Assembly (NCBI GenBank): GCA_934045905.1
Contig: OW203763.1
Location: forward strand, 24,541,108-24,605,107
Reading direction: 5' to 3'
Length of the DNA: 64,000 nucleotides
Source: Leuctra nigra
Lineage: Eukaryota > Arthropoda > Insecta > Plecoptera > Leuctridae
Part shown: one piece after another, positions 35,914 to 47,650 of the stretch
Layout of the letters: every line of letters starts with the position of its first letter
Numbering within the stretch: position 1 is the stretch's first letter
Notes under the pieces: model-generated
What the model was told of the DNA's origin: nothing
The model's database searches: none
What the model saw: only the letters and a program-made list of their open reading frames with translations
Made by a program: the position numbers and the translations under genes

Positions 35914-36131
35914 CATTTCGTCTCCGATGATTTCGACTTGGAATCCAGACCGGATATCTAAGAAGTCCATACCGAACCACCACACTCCATACGATTCCCT
36001 CTCAACTGTCGACACAGCATATACCTCCAGTCTCTTGTAAGCCACAGCAAAACTAATATCAACCAGGATGACCACCGCATGGGCTTCCTGAATCCTGAGG
36101 CCCTTCAGCATCCCCCTAGATCGTGGACATA
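35914..36131 (-). CDS. Candidate internal exon, unknown protein
   Basis: The strongest exon-like block in the window. On the minus strand a T-rich tract ending TTTATTTCAG (AG at 36133-36132) precedes 218 bp that, after two bases of a split codon, read 72 open codons to ATG/GTATGA, a usable donor at 35913. Codons are less AT-biased than the surroundings (GTG, GTC, ATC, CTG). The translation starts CPRSRGMLKGLRIQ, has a hydrophobic stretch AVVILVDISFAVAY, then ESYGVWWFGMDFLDIRSG and ends VEIIGDEM. It looks like a folded globular segment, but I cannot assign a family. If the donor is not used, the frame stops one codon later at TGA. Confidence 0.45.
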
Positions 36132-36239
36132 CTGAAATAAAAAAAAACTCTGTTTGGGCCCCCCATTCCCCCCCTCTTTTCATCGCGGTGGCCTGGCTCA
36201 TAATCTCGCATCCTAGAGGTTGCATTGCCCTTTGGCTAT

Positions 36240-37060
36240 TTCTCTTCCTTCCTGAGCCAACATCCGAAGCTATCCCTCGATTTTGAAAATCCCTATAGCG
36301 TTCCCATATTCTTGAAGTAAGGGAATTGCTCTTGGTACGTATGAAAGTGTGTGGATATAGCTATAGGGAGTCGTCACTGCAATTGAGGATTTTATTGGGA
36401 TGACTGGAAGCTTAAAGTGACAACAAAATGGACGTCTGAATGTTACGTTAGAGTATGAACAGAATGCAAAGTAATAAAACTAATAACAGTAATTTTAAAC
36501 ATGATCAGAGGGTGGTGCAGTAATAATGACAAAGTTGGTGAAATGTATAGGGGAAATAGAATGATTAAAATTATTGGACATAAATAATTTATACTTTTTT
36601 AAATGTACAAACTATTGCAAACAATTGAGTCAAAATCTTTGTTTTGTACGCGAGCTTTTCGAACGATTGTTACATACACTTTTTAAAACGTTATAGAACG
36701 TTGAAAGCAAGTTTTAAAACTGTCTTTGAAACTTTCATAAAAGCAAAACGCAAGTTTGAAAATATGAGTTTTGGAAGAATATTTGTCATTGTAATCGTCC
36801 CTTGATTGAAAAAAAATATTTCTGTAGAATTGAGATTTCAAATGTTTAGCCCAAAAAAATCCTATAACGAAATAAATTCAAATTCAGTACAAGATCCTGT
36901 TGGATGTTATATTGGATCTCGTTTATATACTACATCCTGCTACGAAGCTTGGTCATCAACATTATCACAGCCTCTACTTTACAATGTACATCTATATGAT
37001 GGTCAAGGAGAAAGCATTATTTGAGGAACACGAAAATGTAATGGATACGTGCCTTAATGG
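36240..37060. other. Spacer between two minus-strand exon-like blocks
   Basis: AT-rich, without a coding frame of note. If 35914-36131 and 37095-37307 are exons of one minus-strand gene, this would be the intron between them. Confidence 0.4.
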
Positions 37061-37080
37061 ATTGTCACACATCCATTAGA

Positions 37081-37092
37081 CCCCCCCCCCCC
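37081..37092 (+). repeat. Poly-C homopolymer, 12 nt
   Basis: C run followed by ACTTCTCCACCCTCCC. It lies at the downstream edge of a minus-strand open block, where it is translated as a Gly run. Confidence 0.9.
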
Positions 37093-37094
37093 AC

Positions 37095-37307
37095 TTCTCC
37101 ACCCTCCCAACCATCTCGGTATCTTCCATGACCCTTAAATCGGCAAGTCAAACGCACAAAGTGCATTTTGTAGCTGGAAACTGACCAGAGCTCGCTAAAA
37201 CCATCATCACCATTGCCCCGGAGGGAGATGTGGCCCAGGTCCCCGTCATACCACGACACAAGACTACCATGGCCAGTTGGACTTTGAGAACATTTACGAA
37301 ATTAAAG
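37095..37307 (-). CDS. Candidate exon or gene fragment, unknown protein
   Basis: On the minus strand a frame is open from just after a TAA at about 37308 down to the poly-C tract. Its central part is GC-richer and protein-like: SWYDGDLGHISLRGNGDD, then FSELWSVSSYKMHFVRLTCR. It lies 1 kb upstream, in the minus sense, of the 35914-36131 candidate and could belong to the same gene. Against this, I see no consensus donor (the best phase-compatible site is AAGG/GTCATG), no good pyrimidine tract upstream, and the plus strand is also open over about 40 codons (LAKTIITIAPEGDV). It may be a decayed gene fragment. Confidence 0.3.
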
Positions 37308-37319
37308 GGTTGAGTTGGG

Positions 37320-39490
37320 AATGGGAGAGATGTTTTTCAAGGAAGGAAAGTGTTGGTGAAATGTATGATTCACGAGTCATTATTGACGGGGGAGGGGAGA
37401 GTAAGTGAAGAGGGATTTTCCACTTAAGTCTTTTATTTGGCATAATTAGAAAACACAATTACGATGAAATTACCGATTTTTTTTTACAAATTGGAATCTA
37501 ATTAAGATCGTTTTTCTATTAAAGCGTGTTGCGAATTACGTCAATCTCTTCCCCTTTGTCATTAAGCGAGCATAGCGAGCGTGACAGTAGAACTCTTACG
37601 GCACTTTCTCTGTTCTTGTGTGTGTTTTTATTGGTACTGTCCAGCTCATACCAATACCAGGTCAAAACTACAGTTGAAATTTTGTACACAAAATTTTCAA
37701 ATGTGTATTATCGATAAAGTATCGGTTATCGACTATTATGTGCCCCACTTTGATCACTTGCAAATCATTAAGTTTGCTTTAAATCTGCTTTCCAAGGCCT
37801 AGAGCAGCAACTCTCAGCCAGCATATTATTTTGTATGCAATACAGAGGCTTGAATCATCCCCGCGTTATAGGAACGTTTTCCGAGCAGAATTATTACGGA
37901 TTACGTCACAAATTGCAAAATAATTTCACCGAAGAACGTAATCTGACACGACACTACAATTGGTTAATTATATTTTGTTTCAAATTCAAACGTTGACTTA
38001 GAAGTTAGAATATTTTCCGGTTGTCGTGCACAAAAGTTCAATTGTTGGTTTGGTACAAATTACATTTAGGTAATCTCAAACATTGTAAACGAACGCAATA
38101 TAATGCATAGATAGCTTTTCATTCATTCTAGTTCGCATTTAATCTGTACTTATTTGGAGTGCATAGGATTTTAAAATGTGGCCTCTTTACAAAACTATTA
38201 TACTTAGTACGTATACAAGTTACAACAGTACTTTTTCACTGCACGTGGACGGTGTTAGAATGCAACTATACATGAATGTACGAGATTGTTGAAACATAGC
38301 GGTATCACTAATCAGGATTTAGTATTTGCTAATATGTAGCATACAAATCTATGGGTTATATATAAAAGTCATAAATAAGTAAACTAGAGAATATTCTATA
38401 CAACATAATGTATAAACAAGCAATTGAGAACTTGTTCTTGCAAACCACGCTTATATCGAACAATTTCAAAACAACAATTAAATTTTGCGTCGTACATTTT
38501 GCTTCAGGCTTGTTTTAATATTAATTATTTTGTAATTATTAATAAGTCATTAACTAAGAACCAGCTCATCTCCTGCACCAAAGGAAAATAAAGACGCAAG
38601 ACTTAGGTAAAAATGACATCAATATAGGACAGACACAATTGTTATTTTCTTACATTGTTACTTTCTAACACTATCTACAACCTTACTGTAAATTATGCTT
38701 TATTTGTACATGCACGATCTCATCTATAAAGCATTGAAGGGCAAAATTAATAAAATTACATTAAAAGGTAATTATGTAAAAATGAAAACATCAAGATATT
38801 TCGTAATTTTGTACGCAAACTTTAATGTCATACGAATTTTGTTGTGTTACATTACTTCGCAAAGAATAATATTCTTCGTTTTAAAGACTATAAATGTGAT
38901 CAATGAAAATATAATCATAAAAGATAAAGTGTCCTCATTTTTCATTAGGGTAGTTAAATGATCGCAGTGCCTAAGAATGATAGCTGAAAAAAAGAAGCAG
39001 CACCCAAATGAAAGCTCAATCGGAATAATCTCTATTACCTATGATGAACTGTGGGAATCGCTATTCATGTAATTGAAAGGGCTGCCATGGCATGAGGAAC
39101 GTTTCTCCGAATTCCTATTATATTTGCGTGTAGCCAGTAGTTCTAGTCATGAAGCAAACAGCAGACCTTTCTGTTCGTTGTTCGTTCACCAAATCAAATT
39201 GGTATTTGTACAGGATCGTATGGGAGTAGCCGCTCTATTAAAATATATTTGTTTTCTTTGCAAAACCTATTCATAAACTATCAGCTTTGGCACTGTAACT
39301 ATCTACTTTATTTAGACCAGTAACGTCTTTTTGACTTGGAACCACCAAATACACCATTAATTAGGTTTAAATATGCAAATGTTACGCGCATTCAGTGCTC
39401 GTTTCTTGCTTTAATGCAATACTTTATGTGATCTTAGACTATAAACCATCCGTATGTTGTGTATAATATGACATTTTTAAAATACCTATT
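37320..39490. other. AT-rich interval, nothing recognised
   Basis: Frames of up to 88 codons (38695-38961) are Lys/Ile/Asn-rich and reflect AT composition. No repeats or RNA genes were seen. Confidence 0.5.
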
Positions 39491-39508
39491 GAGTTGATAA
39501 GGTTTTAC

Positions 39509-39571
39509 ATGTCTAACTTGGAGGAGAAACAAAATAACATAAAAGAGCGAGCAATAGAGTGGTATATGGAG
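39509..39571 (+). CDS. Candidate first coding exon, 21 codons
   Basis: ATG at 39509 opens 21 codons that run into GAG/GTAAGTATG, one of the best plus-strand donors in the window. The translation is MSNLEEKQNNIKERAIEW followed by YME, hydrophilic and plausible as an N-terminus. The frame also stays open upstream of the ATG for about 14 codons and downstream until TAG at 39600. The start context (TTTACATG) is ordinary. It is too short to identify and I found no partner exon. Confidence 0.25.
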
Positions 39572-39609
39572 GTAAGTATGTCGGAAATCAAGACCGCTTA
39601 GCTGGTTTC

Positions 39610-42340
39610 ATAGTTAGAATGATATTTATGTGAATGGGTTCCTTAATCTGGAGGACACTTAGATGATGGTCGAAATCCGTACAAAGATCACGCTACAGGC
39701 GAACTTAATGATAATGAGGAATGAGCGTAAATCATGTGCAGGGACGTAAACCGTAAACTCCTCTCCACCATGGGACGGAAAGCTGAGTTTTAGGCGTTCG
39801 AGCGTGGAGTCACTAATCATTCAAAATGGATTTGTTTCGTAAGTAATGGCTGATTAAATTGAAACGAAGTTTCGAGTTTCTCCTTGACAACCCCCCCTTC
39901 CACCCCTCTGTAATTTGTGTAACCCCTGTTCCAATGAAGACCTCGACCTCTCTTCCTCTATGATTAAACCACCCTCTCCTTCATTATTGGCTCGAAAGCA
40001 TCATTGCAGTGTGCAGTAATGACTATCGATTCTCCCTCCTAACCGTTTCAGCCAACTTTATAGGCCATTCTATGAAGCTTAAATATACCTGGATCTCTTC
40101 CAGCGCATTGTTCATCAATCCCCATCGAAGCTTTGACTTGTTTAGAAGACGATTCCTCCTTCCATCGACTTTGAGAGAAGAAAACATTCGCCTGTGCCGC
40201 TCTCTCCACTACTCAACCCTAGCCACGCATATTCACGCCAAAGCGAAATGGATTATTTTCACTGCAACTGAGTTCGGAGTTGGATAAAGGAAGAGCTATC
40301 TCATTTATTCTGGTAAGTGGTAGGAGCAAGCACATCGTCATGGAAAATCAACTGAAATGCAGTCAGGAGAGGCAGTTTACGAAAGGTTTTTCCAACGTAT
40401 TGATCGTTGCTGTCTGGATTAACAGTATGTGTGGGAAGCCGACTCGTCAGCATTATCTTTCATATTCGAGTATTATAACAACGACGTGAGAGAGAGAAGA
40501 GCGAGGTTGTCCGCCGGCCGACCGATTGAGTATTAACTGGTCGGACTCGGGTCTCCTCGTCGGATGACCTCTGCTAGTGTTGGCTATAGTCTCCCACCAA
40601 GCAACCTCCACGTGGCGTGGACGAAGCAACGGCATCAACTGACGGCACGGCAAGCAGGCAGGGTGGGGAACACAAAGAACCTCCACACTGCCGCTCACAA
40701 GACAAGAACAGCCATCTATCTGCATACGGAGGCACTTGCTAGACCTGCACACGTGAGAGAAAGAGAAAAAGAGAGAGAGAGGGAGAGAGAAAAAAAACAC
40801 ATGATAAAAAACGTGTATTCAGCTTAGTAAGCACGATGCATTGAATAGAGGAGTTCATCCCCAAACCTCTTCCATATGATTTTACTCATATGATAGCATG
40901 GATAGGTGTTTAAAATAAGCCTCTTTTCTGCCATTTTCAATTCATACTTTAGCTAGAATATCTACCTGTTCTCTAGACTGAGCCTATAGAGATAGTAATC
41001 AAGTGTGCAAGGCATCGAAACATATGTATACACATTGCATTCTCCAGGCCATAAATTATCAACATAGAAAACTTGTCCTGTGGTAAAAAAAGAGTGAACC
41101 TTATGTAAGCAATGTGCAGTGTGCTTGTGCACGTGGAATGTGCAGCAGCTTTCGGAGGTAAAACTGCACGTTCTGCGGCGTTTTGCATAATTGTTTCGTG
41201 TCTCGACGCTAGAGATATCGCACTGTATTTTCCAAGTAAAATAGAGGTAGATAAGACCTCTGGTTATATAATTTGTTTAATATTGAAATACAATTACATA
41301 GTAAAAGCGTGATTTATAGGGAATTCGCAGAGATTAGATGATAAAACAACACTTGGAGAGAAATTTATTAGCTATTCATCAAAGCTGATGTAGAAGTTAG
41401 AAAACCGTTTATTTTTAAAAAAATGCGAGTTTTATAATAAATAATAAATGTAATTAAAGTAATACGTGAATGAAAGTTTACTATGGTAGCTAACTCGACG
41501 ACGGAGAAGAATGCATTCACACCATTTTTTCGAGTTGAACAATTTTTTTTCTCATCAGCTTTAAATGTAATGGAGTCCGTGGTGCAGAAAATTCAATAGA
41601 ACATGGATTAATTGAACGTGGCAGTTCACGTTAGCAACCAAACGGTGTCAAAATGCCGAATATGCAGACTTGGGGAAAGGAAAGAATGCTTAATTGATGC
41701 CTTAATCAATGAATGTAGTGTCGAGGTGACGAACATTTCCTAATGGAAAAAATTGACAGGAAACCTATTCTTGAACTGCACTCAGTGCTATAAGAACCCG
41801 CACCATATAAAACTAATTCAATTTAAAATGTGGGATGAGGCTACGGCATTACACTGCAATAATCCCCCCACCCATAACCCCTTCAAACTGTTAGATAGGG
41901 GAAAAAACATAAAACTATTATTGTGTGTGTTAGGATGGTGAGGTGGGGGAGCAGATTCTATTCCCCTACCTTCTTCATCAGGAATAAAAAAAATAACAAA
42001 AGAATAGTTCGGAAGTTGTTGAACAAATCGTCGGTAGAGTGTGCCAGCAGTTGCTAACATTCCTTAGTATTAAAGAGCAGCTCTTTCACGACTTTCAAAT
42101 CAACAATGAACTAAACTAATTTAAATTTGTAAGGCAATTTGAATCTTGATGACAACGTAAAAATTCCCTCCCTTAGAGCTGTTTTCGTGACTTAAAATAT
42201 GCTAATCTTAGTATGTACGTTACGCCCATAGTCGCCATTTTCCTATTTTACTTAAGACACTAAATGCCGCCATTTTCTTAAGTTGCAATTTTTCTACACA
42301 TCGCATCTTCCTATTCAATGATAACGCAAGCATTTTATTC
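39610..42340. other. Non-coding interval with GC-richer patch at 40.5-40.7 kb
   Basis: The patch at 40500-40690 is open on both strands (plus 40564-40827, minus 40453-40800) without recognisable motifs, then passes into a GA-rich microsatellite at 40755-40792. The remainder is AT-rich. Confidence 0.45.
40755..40792 (+). repeat. GA-rich microsatellite
   Basis: GAGAGAAAGAGAAAAAGAGA and similar purine-only sequence for nearly 40 bases. Confidence 0.85.
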
Positions 42341-42359
42341 TGGAAGCGTAGTATTTACT

Positions 42360-42842
42360 TGATCAAAAACTTCGCCGGTTACTACAAAATGCACTTTGCA
42401 CAAGCAATCATCGACAAACACAAGATAAAAATCAGAGGTGATGCAGTTTATGCAGGCAATCTTTTTTCTACGCGTGCTCATCAAGAATGCAGAGGGCGCA
42501 AAAACTCTCGCCTAGGTTCGGAATGCCGTTGTTTCCTGCTCAAGATTGGTGTGGTCAATATCTACTTCGCTCAAGATTAGTTTAGTTTCGAGTTATTCAT
42601 TAGCTGGCTCGTTAACAAGAGTTAATCTCTTCACTCGCATCAACAAGCCCGACGTCCAAGTCAAGCGACAAGACGATGGTTCCATCGACACCTTTTTAAC
42701 TGCCAGCAAAAAGCAAACCTATCCAACAAGACCCAATCATCTATTTATAAACATCAACACACGTAAGTCGTTCTTCATTCATGTGACTCGAGAGCTGTCA
42801 CATGAACGAGTTTTCACCGCCTCTCATTCACTCGCCAAGTGA
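42360..42842 (+). other. Open, less AT-rich block of uncertain nature
   Basis: Two overlapping plus-strand frames (42359-42580, 73 codons; 42546-42842, 98 codons) cover sequence that is less AT-rich than its surroundings. The second includes RINKPDVQVKRQDDGSIDTF. A donor-like CACAC/GTAAGTCG occurs at 42764. I do not recognise a protein. It might be an untranslated exon, a decayed gene or a chance open stretch. Confidence 0.2.
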
Positions 42843-43102
42843 AACAAAAATAATTAAGGTCCATTTCTTAGATGATTGGTTTTTAGAAGTAACTACGTGT
42901 GAAGTCGATATGTAATCAATTTGAAATGAAATTTCCTTTGCGGTAATCGAATATGTAGTTTCTAATCAATGTAAATTATTATTATACGTAACTGTATAAT
43001 CGACATTTTCTAAAGCGAAACGTATCCACTCAACTGTAGTCTGTACCTAACCTAAAACTTGAGATCTGTCAGTTAGTTTCGAGTTGTACGTAATGTTCCA
43101 TC

Positions 43103-43375
43103 ATGACAGAAGGGAAATGGAGGAATGAGCAGGTGTTGTCTACTGAGTGTGCTGGGGGGAGGCGTCGACGACCCCTCCGACTTCACACCACTACCGATGA
43201 CGACGATGTAGTAGTCGTTCGTGGATACTACAGACAACAACCAGACGAAGAATTATTTACAGCTGTAGACTGCTGCGCTGGCTGCCTCTGTTCACAGACT
43301 TCGTTCCAGACTTCTTCGATATACGTCACACCACTATCTTTTCCACGATGTCAATTTGCGATAACCGAGGACTGA
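43103..43375 (+). CDS. Unidentified open frame, 90 codons, doubtful
   Basis: ATG at 43103 is preceded by GTCAGTTAG at about 43067, which resembles an arthropod initiator element, and by ordinary context. The translation is compositionally odd: an Arg run (GGRRRRPLRL), TTDDDDVVVVRGYY, then a Cys-rich part (DCCAGCLCSQ). Most of this comes from repeated GACGA/GTAGT-like triplets. There is no known domain. A small secreted or regulatory peptide is conceivable but unsupported. Confidence 0.2.
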   Translation: MTEGKWRNEQVLSTECAGGRRRRPLRLHTTTDDDDVVVVRGYYRQQPDEELFTAVDCCAGCLCSQTSFQTSSIYVTPLSFPRCQFAITED

Positions 43376-43929
43376 GAAAAGTGTCAGATCGCGTGTTACG
43401 TCTGCATGAAATACCTTTCCGAAGCATTCGTTTTCCAACGCTCAAATATGTATCAGCTTACGACTAGAAACTTTGTTTCTCTCTCTCTCTTTCACCCTGG
43501 TTCTCGCACCCGTTTTCTTTCCAACAATCATGGTCGAGTTGATCGCTTACGGACGTCGGCGGACACTATGGCTAGAGAAGTGATGTGCTCGGATGCATCA
43601 AATGTTGGCAGATCTACAGGCCCATACTTCGGAAAAGACGTGGAATTTTGATTGATCACATACAAATTTGAATGATCGTCTCTTCAACGATTTCTTCTCT
43701 CAGACAAGAAAGGAAAAAATATCCGGCTCGCTTTACTGTATGAAATCGTACTTGAATGTAGCATGCAGCAAGAATGCGGCAACAAAGCGATATAGCTTCA
43801 AACTGTATAGCACCCGAGATTCCAAATTAGAAAGATTCCAGACTTTTTCTATGAGCGGAATTCTTTTGTAATTCATTTCCCGAACTAGCTCGTAACGTAT
43901 AAGGATCTAAGTGGAGTTAATAAAACGCG

Positions 43930-44140
43930 ATATGGCATCCTCACACACAAAAGCGTGCAACGGTCGCAAACGCAATAACCACCCGCAACTCTTGGTCGGG
44001 GAACGTTTGCGCTCTCGCTTCGACGTCAGTTCGAGCTCGTCGCGAACGCAGCCAACGACGACGTCGTCAGAACGACGGCAGGTATTCACAAGCCCATTCA
44101 CAACGGCGCGCGCGTGTGTGTGTGTGTGTGTGTGAGTCGC
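43930..44140. promoter_or_regulatory. CpG-rich pocket, possible promoter-like region
   Basis: Much denser in CpG than the rest of the window (CGACGACGTCGTCAGAACGA, GTCGCGAACGC, GGCGCGCGCG). It contains a perfect palindrome GACGACGTCGTC and GACGTCAGTT, which includes a TCAGTT like the arthropod initiator. I could not find a matching downstream promoter element at the expected spacing. Open frames exist on both strands, as expected for CpG-rich DNA. A promoter, enhancer or old repeat are all possible. Confidence 0.25.
44106..44134 (+). repeat. Alternating GC/GT tract, Z-DNA-prone
   Basis: Twenty-nine bases of strict purine-pyrimidine alternation: GCGCGCGC passing directly into GTGTGT. This is the classical type of sequence that can adopt the Z form under negative supercoiling. 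It borders the CpG-rich pocket. Confidence 0.85.
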
Positions 44141-44149
44141 TCTTTTTAA

Positions 44150-45560
44150 TTTCTATCTCAAATCTTGCCAAATATGTCACGCGTCAGAGCGTCAACGAAA
44201 GCGTCCCACGGTTGATGTGATGAGATGAAGGTATGCCAGACCATGCAATGTGCGCTCAACTCTTAATTAAAACCGCACATTTTCTCGGAGGGAAGGCTTG
44301 GGAAAACGGGAACAAGATGGGATAAAGGGAGTGTCTCTGACGCGTCGCGTGCATAAGATCTCCGTCAAGTTAGAAAGGGAAGAGGGAGGGAACGCCGTCA
44401 ATCGACACTGGTGTATATTCCTATGGCAACCAGAATGCCCCGTCGTGCCAGCTCGTCTCATGGCTGGAATCACATTGACGAGAGATGTCAAGTCCATCAC
44501 AGTCAGGCGGAACTCTTCGTAATACTATGAAAGGTGAAATAAGAAAAGCGTGGCGAGCTAAACTTCTCTCTACCCATTGTTCTATTAGCTTCAATCCGAC
44601 GAACCCACGGTTGCAATAGAAACAGAACGTCATTAAACAAGGAGTAAGTTTCTTGGGACGTGGAATTATAAGGATACGAGCGACTCACTTGGCAACCGAC
44701 ATCGCAGCGTCTCATCCAATTACTCTGACTTCAACCTAGTGACGGTTATGCTATTTGCTGGCCGTACAACAATGATGTGACGTAATTAAAACGTAACGTG
44801 GCAATTAGCTAATGTATGATATCTAGTAGTTGAGGAAAGAGGTAGAGAGAGAGAGAGATGAGAGAGACATGGAGAGGAGAGATAGATAGAGAGAGAGAGG
44901 AATTAGGAAATGCATAGTGGCTTCACCGGGGATCATGACCGCAAACTTGATAGAGCAAGAGCACTTGGAATGACCGTCAAGCCTAGGAAATCAACCAAGT
45001 TTGCCGTACACCCGACTCCGTGCTCGGCCGTGTCATCAAATGCAAAGACGAAGGGATTTCAATTTAGTTCCACGCATGAATTCCCCTGGCGCCCGGTGCC
45101 TGGCGTCGAGCTAGGATTGCATTGGTGTGGTCCCTCCAATACAGAAGGCACCAGCACGTATAATGGAGGTAGCTAAGTCGACGAGTGATGGGTCCCGAGG
45201 GAATGGAGCGAATGTTCCCCCAGCGAGTACAATAGGGATGTTCCTATTGGGAAGTCGAACATTGCCGCGATCCAAAACTCGACACCGATACGTATCGGTT
45301 GGGAAATAATTACAACGGAGTTCGCGTGTTTTTTTGTTTTAATTTCTCCTCGGAGAAAAAAACATTATTTTTTTTCTAACACTCTCCGCAGTTTCAATAG
45401 AGTTTTTTTTCGTGTTACCCTGGAATGGGACGTCTCTCGCCCCATACCTAATCGTTGAGTCGTTATTACATTATAGACATCCTTAGGCGGAAACTGATGT
45501 TGACTCGGGTCTGGGGTGCGCGAAGTGGGTCGCCACTTACAGTTTCTCTCCACGCGGATT
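44150..45560. other. Moderately GC-rich interval, no supported gene
   Basis: Many short frames overlap on both strands (44267-44715 and 44910-45309, 60-88 codons), none with a recognised motif. A GA-rich microsatellite lies at 44839-44899. The composition is shared with the CpG pocket to the left, so this may be one regulatory or exon-bearing domain, but I cannot show it. Confidence 0.35.
44839..44899 (+). repeat. GA-rich microsatellite, interrupted
   Basis: GAGAGAGAGAGATGAGAGAG and related units with GATAGATA interruptions. Confidence 0.85.
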
Positions 45561-45599
45561 AACCAAGTGCTAGTGGAAGACCTGGCTAAGAAAACACCG

Positions 45600-47530
45600 G
45601 GAGAAAAAGAGGCGAGAAGATGAATGCTACTTTTTCATCTATTTTCTCATCTTTTCACATCTCGTTAACCCCCTGGTATAGTTCCTCAAGTGAGCAAATT
45701 CATCGCGAAACGACCACGAGCAATTTCTTTACTAGCCCATAACCACACCTGTTCTATTAAAAATAGACATCTTGCTCGAAGAGCTAATAGGAAAGTGTAA
45801 GTAACTGAGAGGTATTAAAGAAAAATACAATCAACGAGTCAAGATACACGGTGTAATCCAATCGGAATCTCCGTACGCCACGTTGAGCAAACCCAATATT
45901 GACTAGATATCCATGTTTTAGCCTCGACACAATCACTCTATGCTGTTCAGGCAACATATGAATTATGCATTGGCAATGGCAATATAGATGGACTGATTGC
46001 TTTCTCTATCTAATACACTCGACAGATCTCTCTACCACGCACACTAAAGGTAATTAAATGTATAATTAGATTAATAGAGGTCTTACTCCAGTACAGGACG
46101 TCATCCCTAATCCGAGACTCTGTGAATAATGGTCAAACCCAACCAACATATTGACTCGCTCATCAAGTACACATTTCAATGTTTAAAATTGAAGAATAAG
46201 CCACAATGGAAATCATAACAATTATTTTGATTAATTACCTTCCCATCTTATTAGCCAGGAATAAGATGGGAATTCCGAAGCTAAATTTTGTTTCGTAATG
46301 ACTAAACCTTAAATTCTTCAAAGGAATACTCTTTTATTTAAAATATTGGTGGATCATGTCATTGTACGGTCATTTACAATATTTCTATATTATACCTTGG
46401 CATATGTAAATTATCAAAACTTGTCTGTACCAACCAACATATTATTGTAAGTTTAGATTTTGAAGTCAATACTCCCTTTCATAATTGCCTTATTTACTGC
46501 AATGTGATATTATTTACTGCAAAATCAAACACAAATTAATAAACGAGACGAATAAGGAAGGGATTTAGTAAACAGATGTAAACCTAAGATGCGATTAATT
46601 AGTTAAAAAAAACACGTATAATTAAGATGCAATGCTACGCTCAACGGACTGAGAAGGTAGGAAATTTCCTTAATTGGAATAACGTAGTTCGGATGGAGCA
46701 ATGATCAGTGAACTGTGATAGAGCACAGCATCCGATGATCTCCGTTAGTCTGGTCGGCATCTCGTCCAAGAGATGAAAGATAATTAGTGTATTCCAAACG
46801 TCGAACACGTTCTGGAGCTAATTCAGGCAGGCAAGCCTTCACATACACCCCATCCTAGCGCGACAAGAGGCCCGTGATTGCGTGCTTTATAGGGTACTAG
46901 AAGGTGGGCAATTCAAGGGAGAAGGGGACATTTTCGACGCTATGGGACGCTACTATGTCTCCGACGTAGTCACTATTTAAAATGCACCATGGCATCTAGA
47001 GACTTGTCGAACTAAATATTGTACAAGCTTTAGGGTAATGCAGAGAAGGACTGAGATACATCCAGCTAGAAACCAGCAGTAGAAGTGATGAAAACATGTT
47101 GTAAAAAGGAATTTTATTAGATGTTTTGGCCCCAAAATACTTCACTTCTTGTTTTGGCGGGACGCAGAGTCATTTTGTGTTCACATATTCTTATTAAAAA
47201 TATTTCATATCTTTTCTTGTTTTCATGGTTTAGTGGTTGATATAAAGCTCTGGACAAGGTTGTAAACGTTTGGCAAGTGCCGCTTCCTAAGTGTAAATGC
47301 CTTCATTTCTGGAGCAGAAACTTGAAAAAGATTGCCGAAACATTTGACTTGCCAGCGAGCTAACTCATAACGCAAGTAATAAGTTTTTAATCTCACATCC
47401 AAGCGTTTATCAAAGCAATAAGCAAGTTTTAGACATTTTCCACGGAGTTTTCAATGAGCTTTCGGCGTTTTGAAAAAGTATAAAAACCGCCAAGGTTGTT
47501 AATGTTATCGAACGCTGTTTTGAAGATGAA
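45600..47530. other. AT-rich interval with one strong hairpin
   Basis: No coding frame of note. It contains the perfect 13-bp hairpin at 46240-46272 and a short direct repeat of TTATTTACTGCAA at about 46489 and 46511. Confidence 0.5.
46240..46272. repeat. Perfect 13-bp hairpin with 7-nt loop
   Basis: TTCCCATCTTATT at 46240-46252 pairs exactly with AATAAGATGGGAA at 46260-46272 around the loop AGCCAGG. The stem does not extend further outward. It resembles a terminator or cruciform stem but is not followed by a T run on the plus strand. At 33 nt it is too short for a standard pre-miRNA. Confidence 0.8.
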
Positions 47531-47650
47531 GGCTTGAGAAGTGCCCGGGTTTATATCCCGGCTAGCATTATTCACTCTTACTATCCAAATCCATAGAACT
47601 TATCCTCCATTTCAGTGCGTCATTAAAAACTTAAGTGTTGTCGAGGGCCC

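Noticed and set aside
42764..42771. Donor-like GTAAGTCG after an open block
   Set aside because: GTAAG words occur by chance many times in this window (for example 14078, 20513, 33130, 45801, 50612); without an acceptor or RNA evidence it cannot define an exon.
46240..46272. Rho-independent terminator
   Set aside because: No T run follows the stem and the surroundings are eukaryotic.
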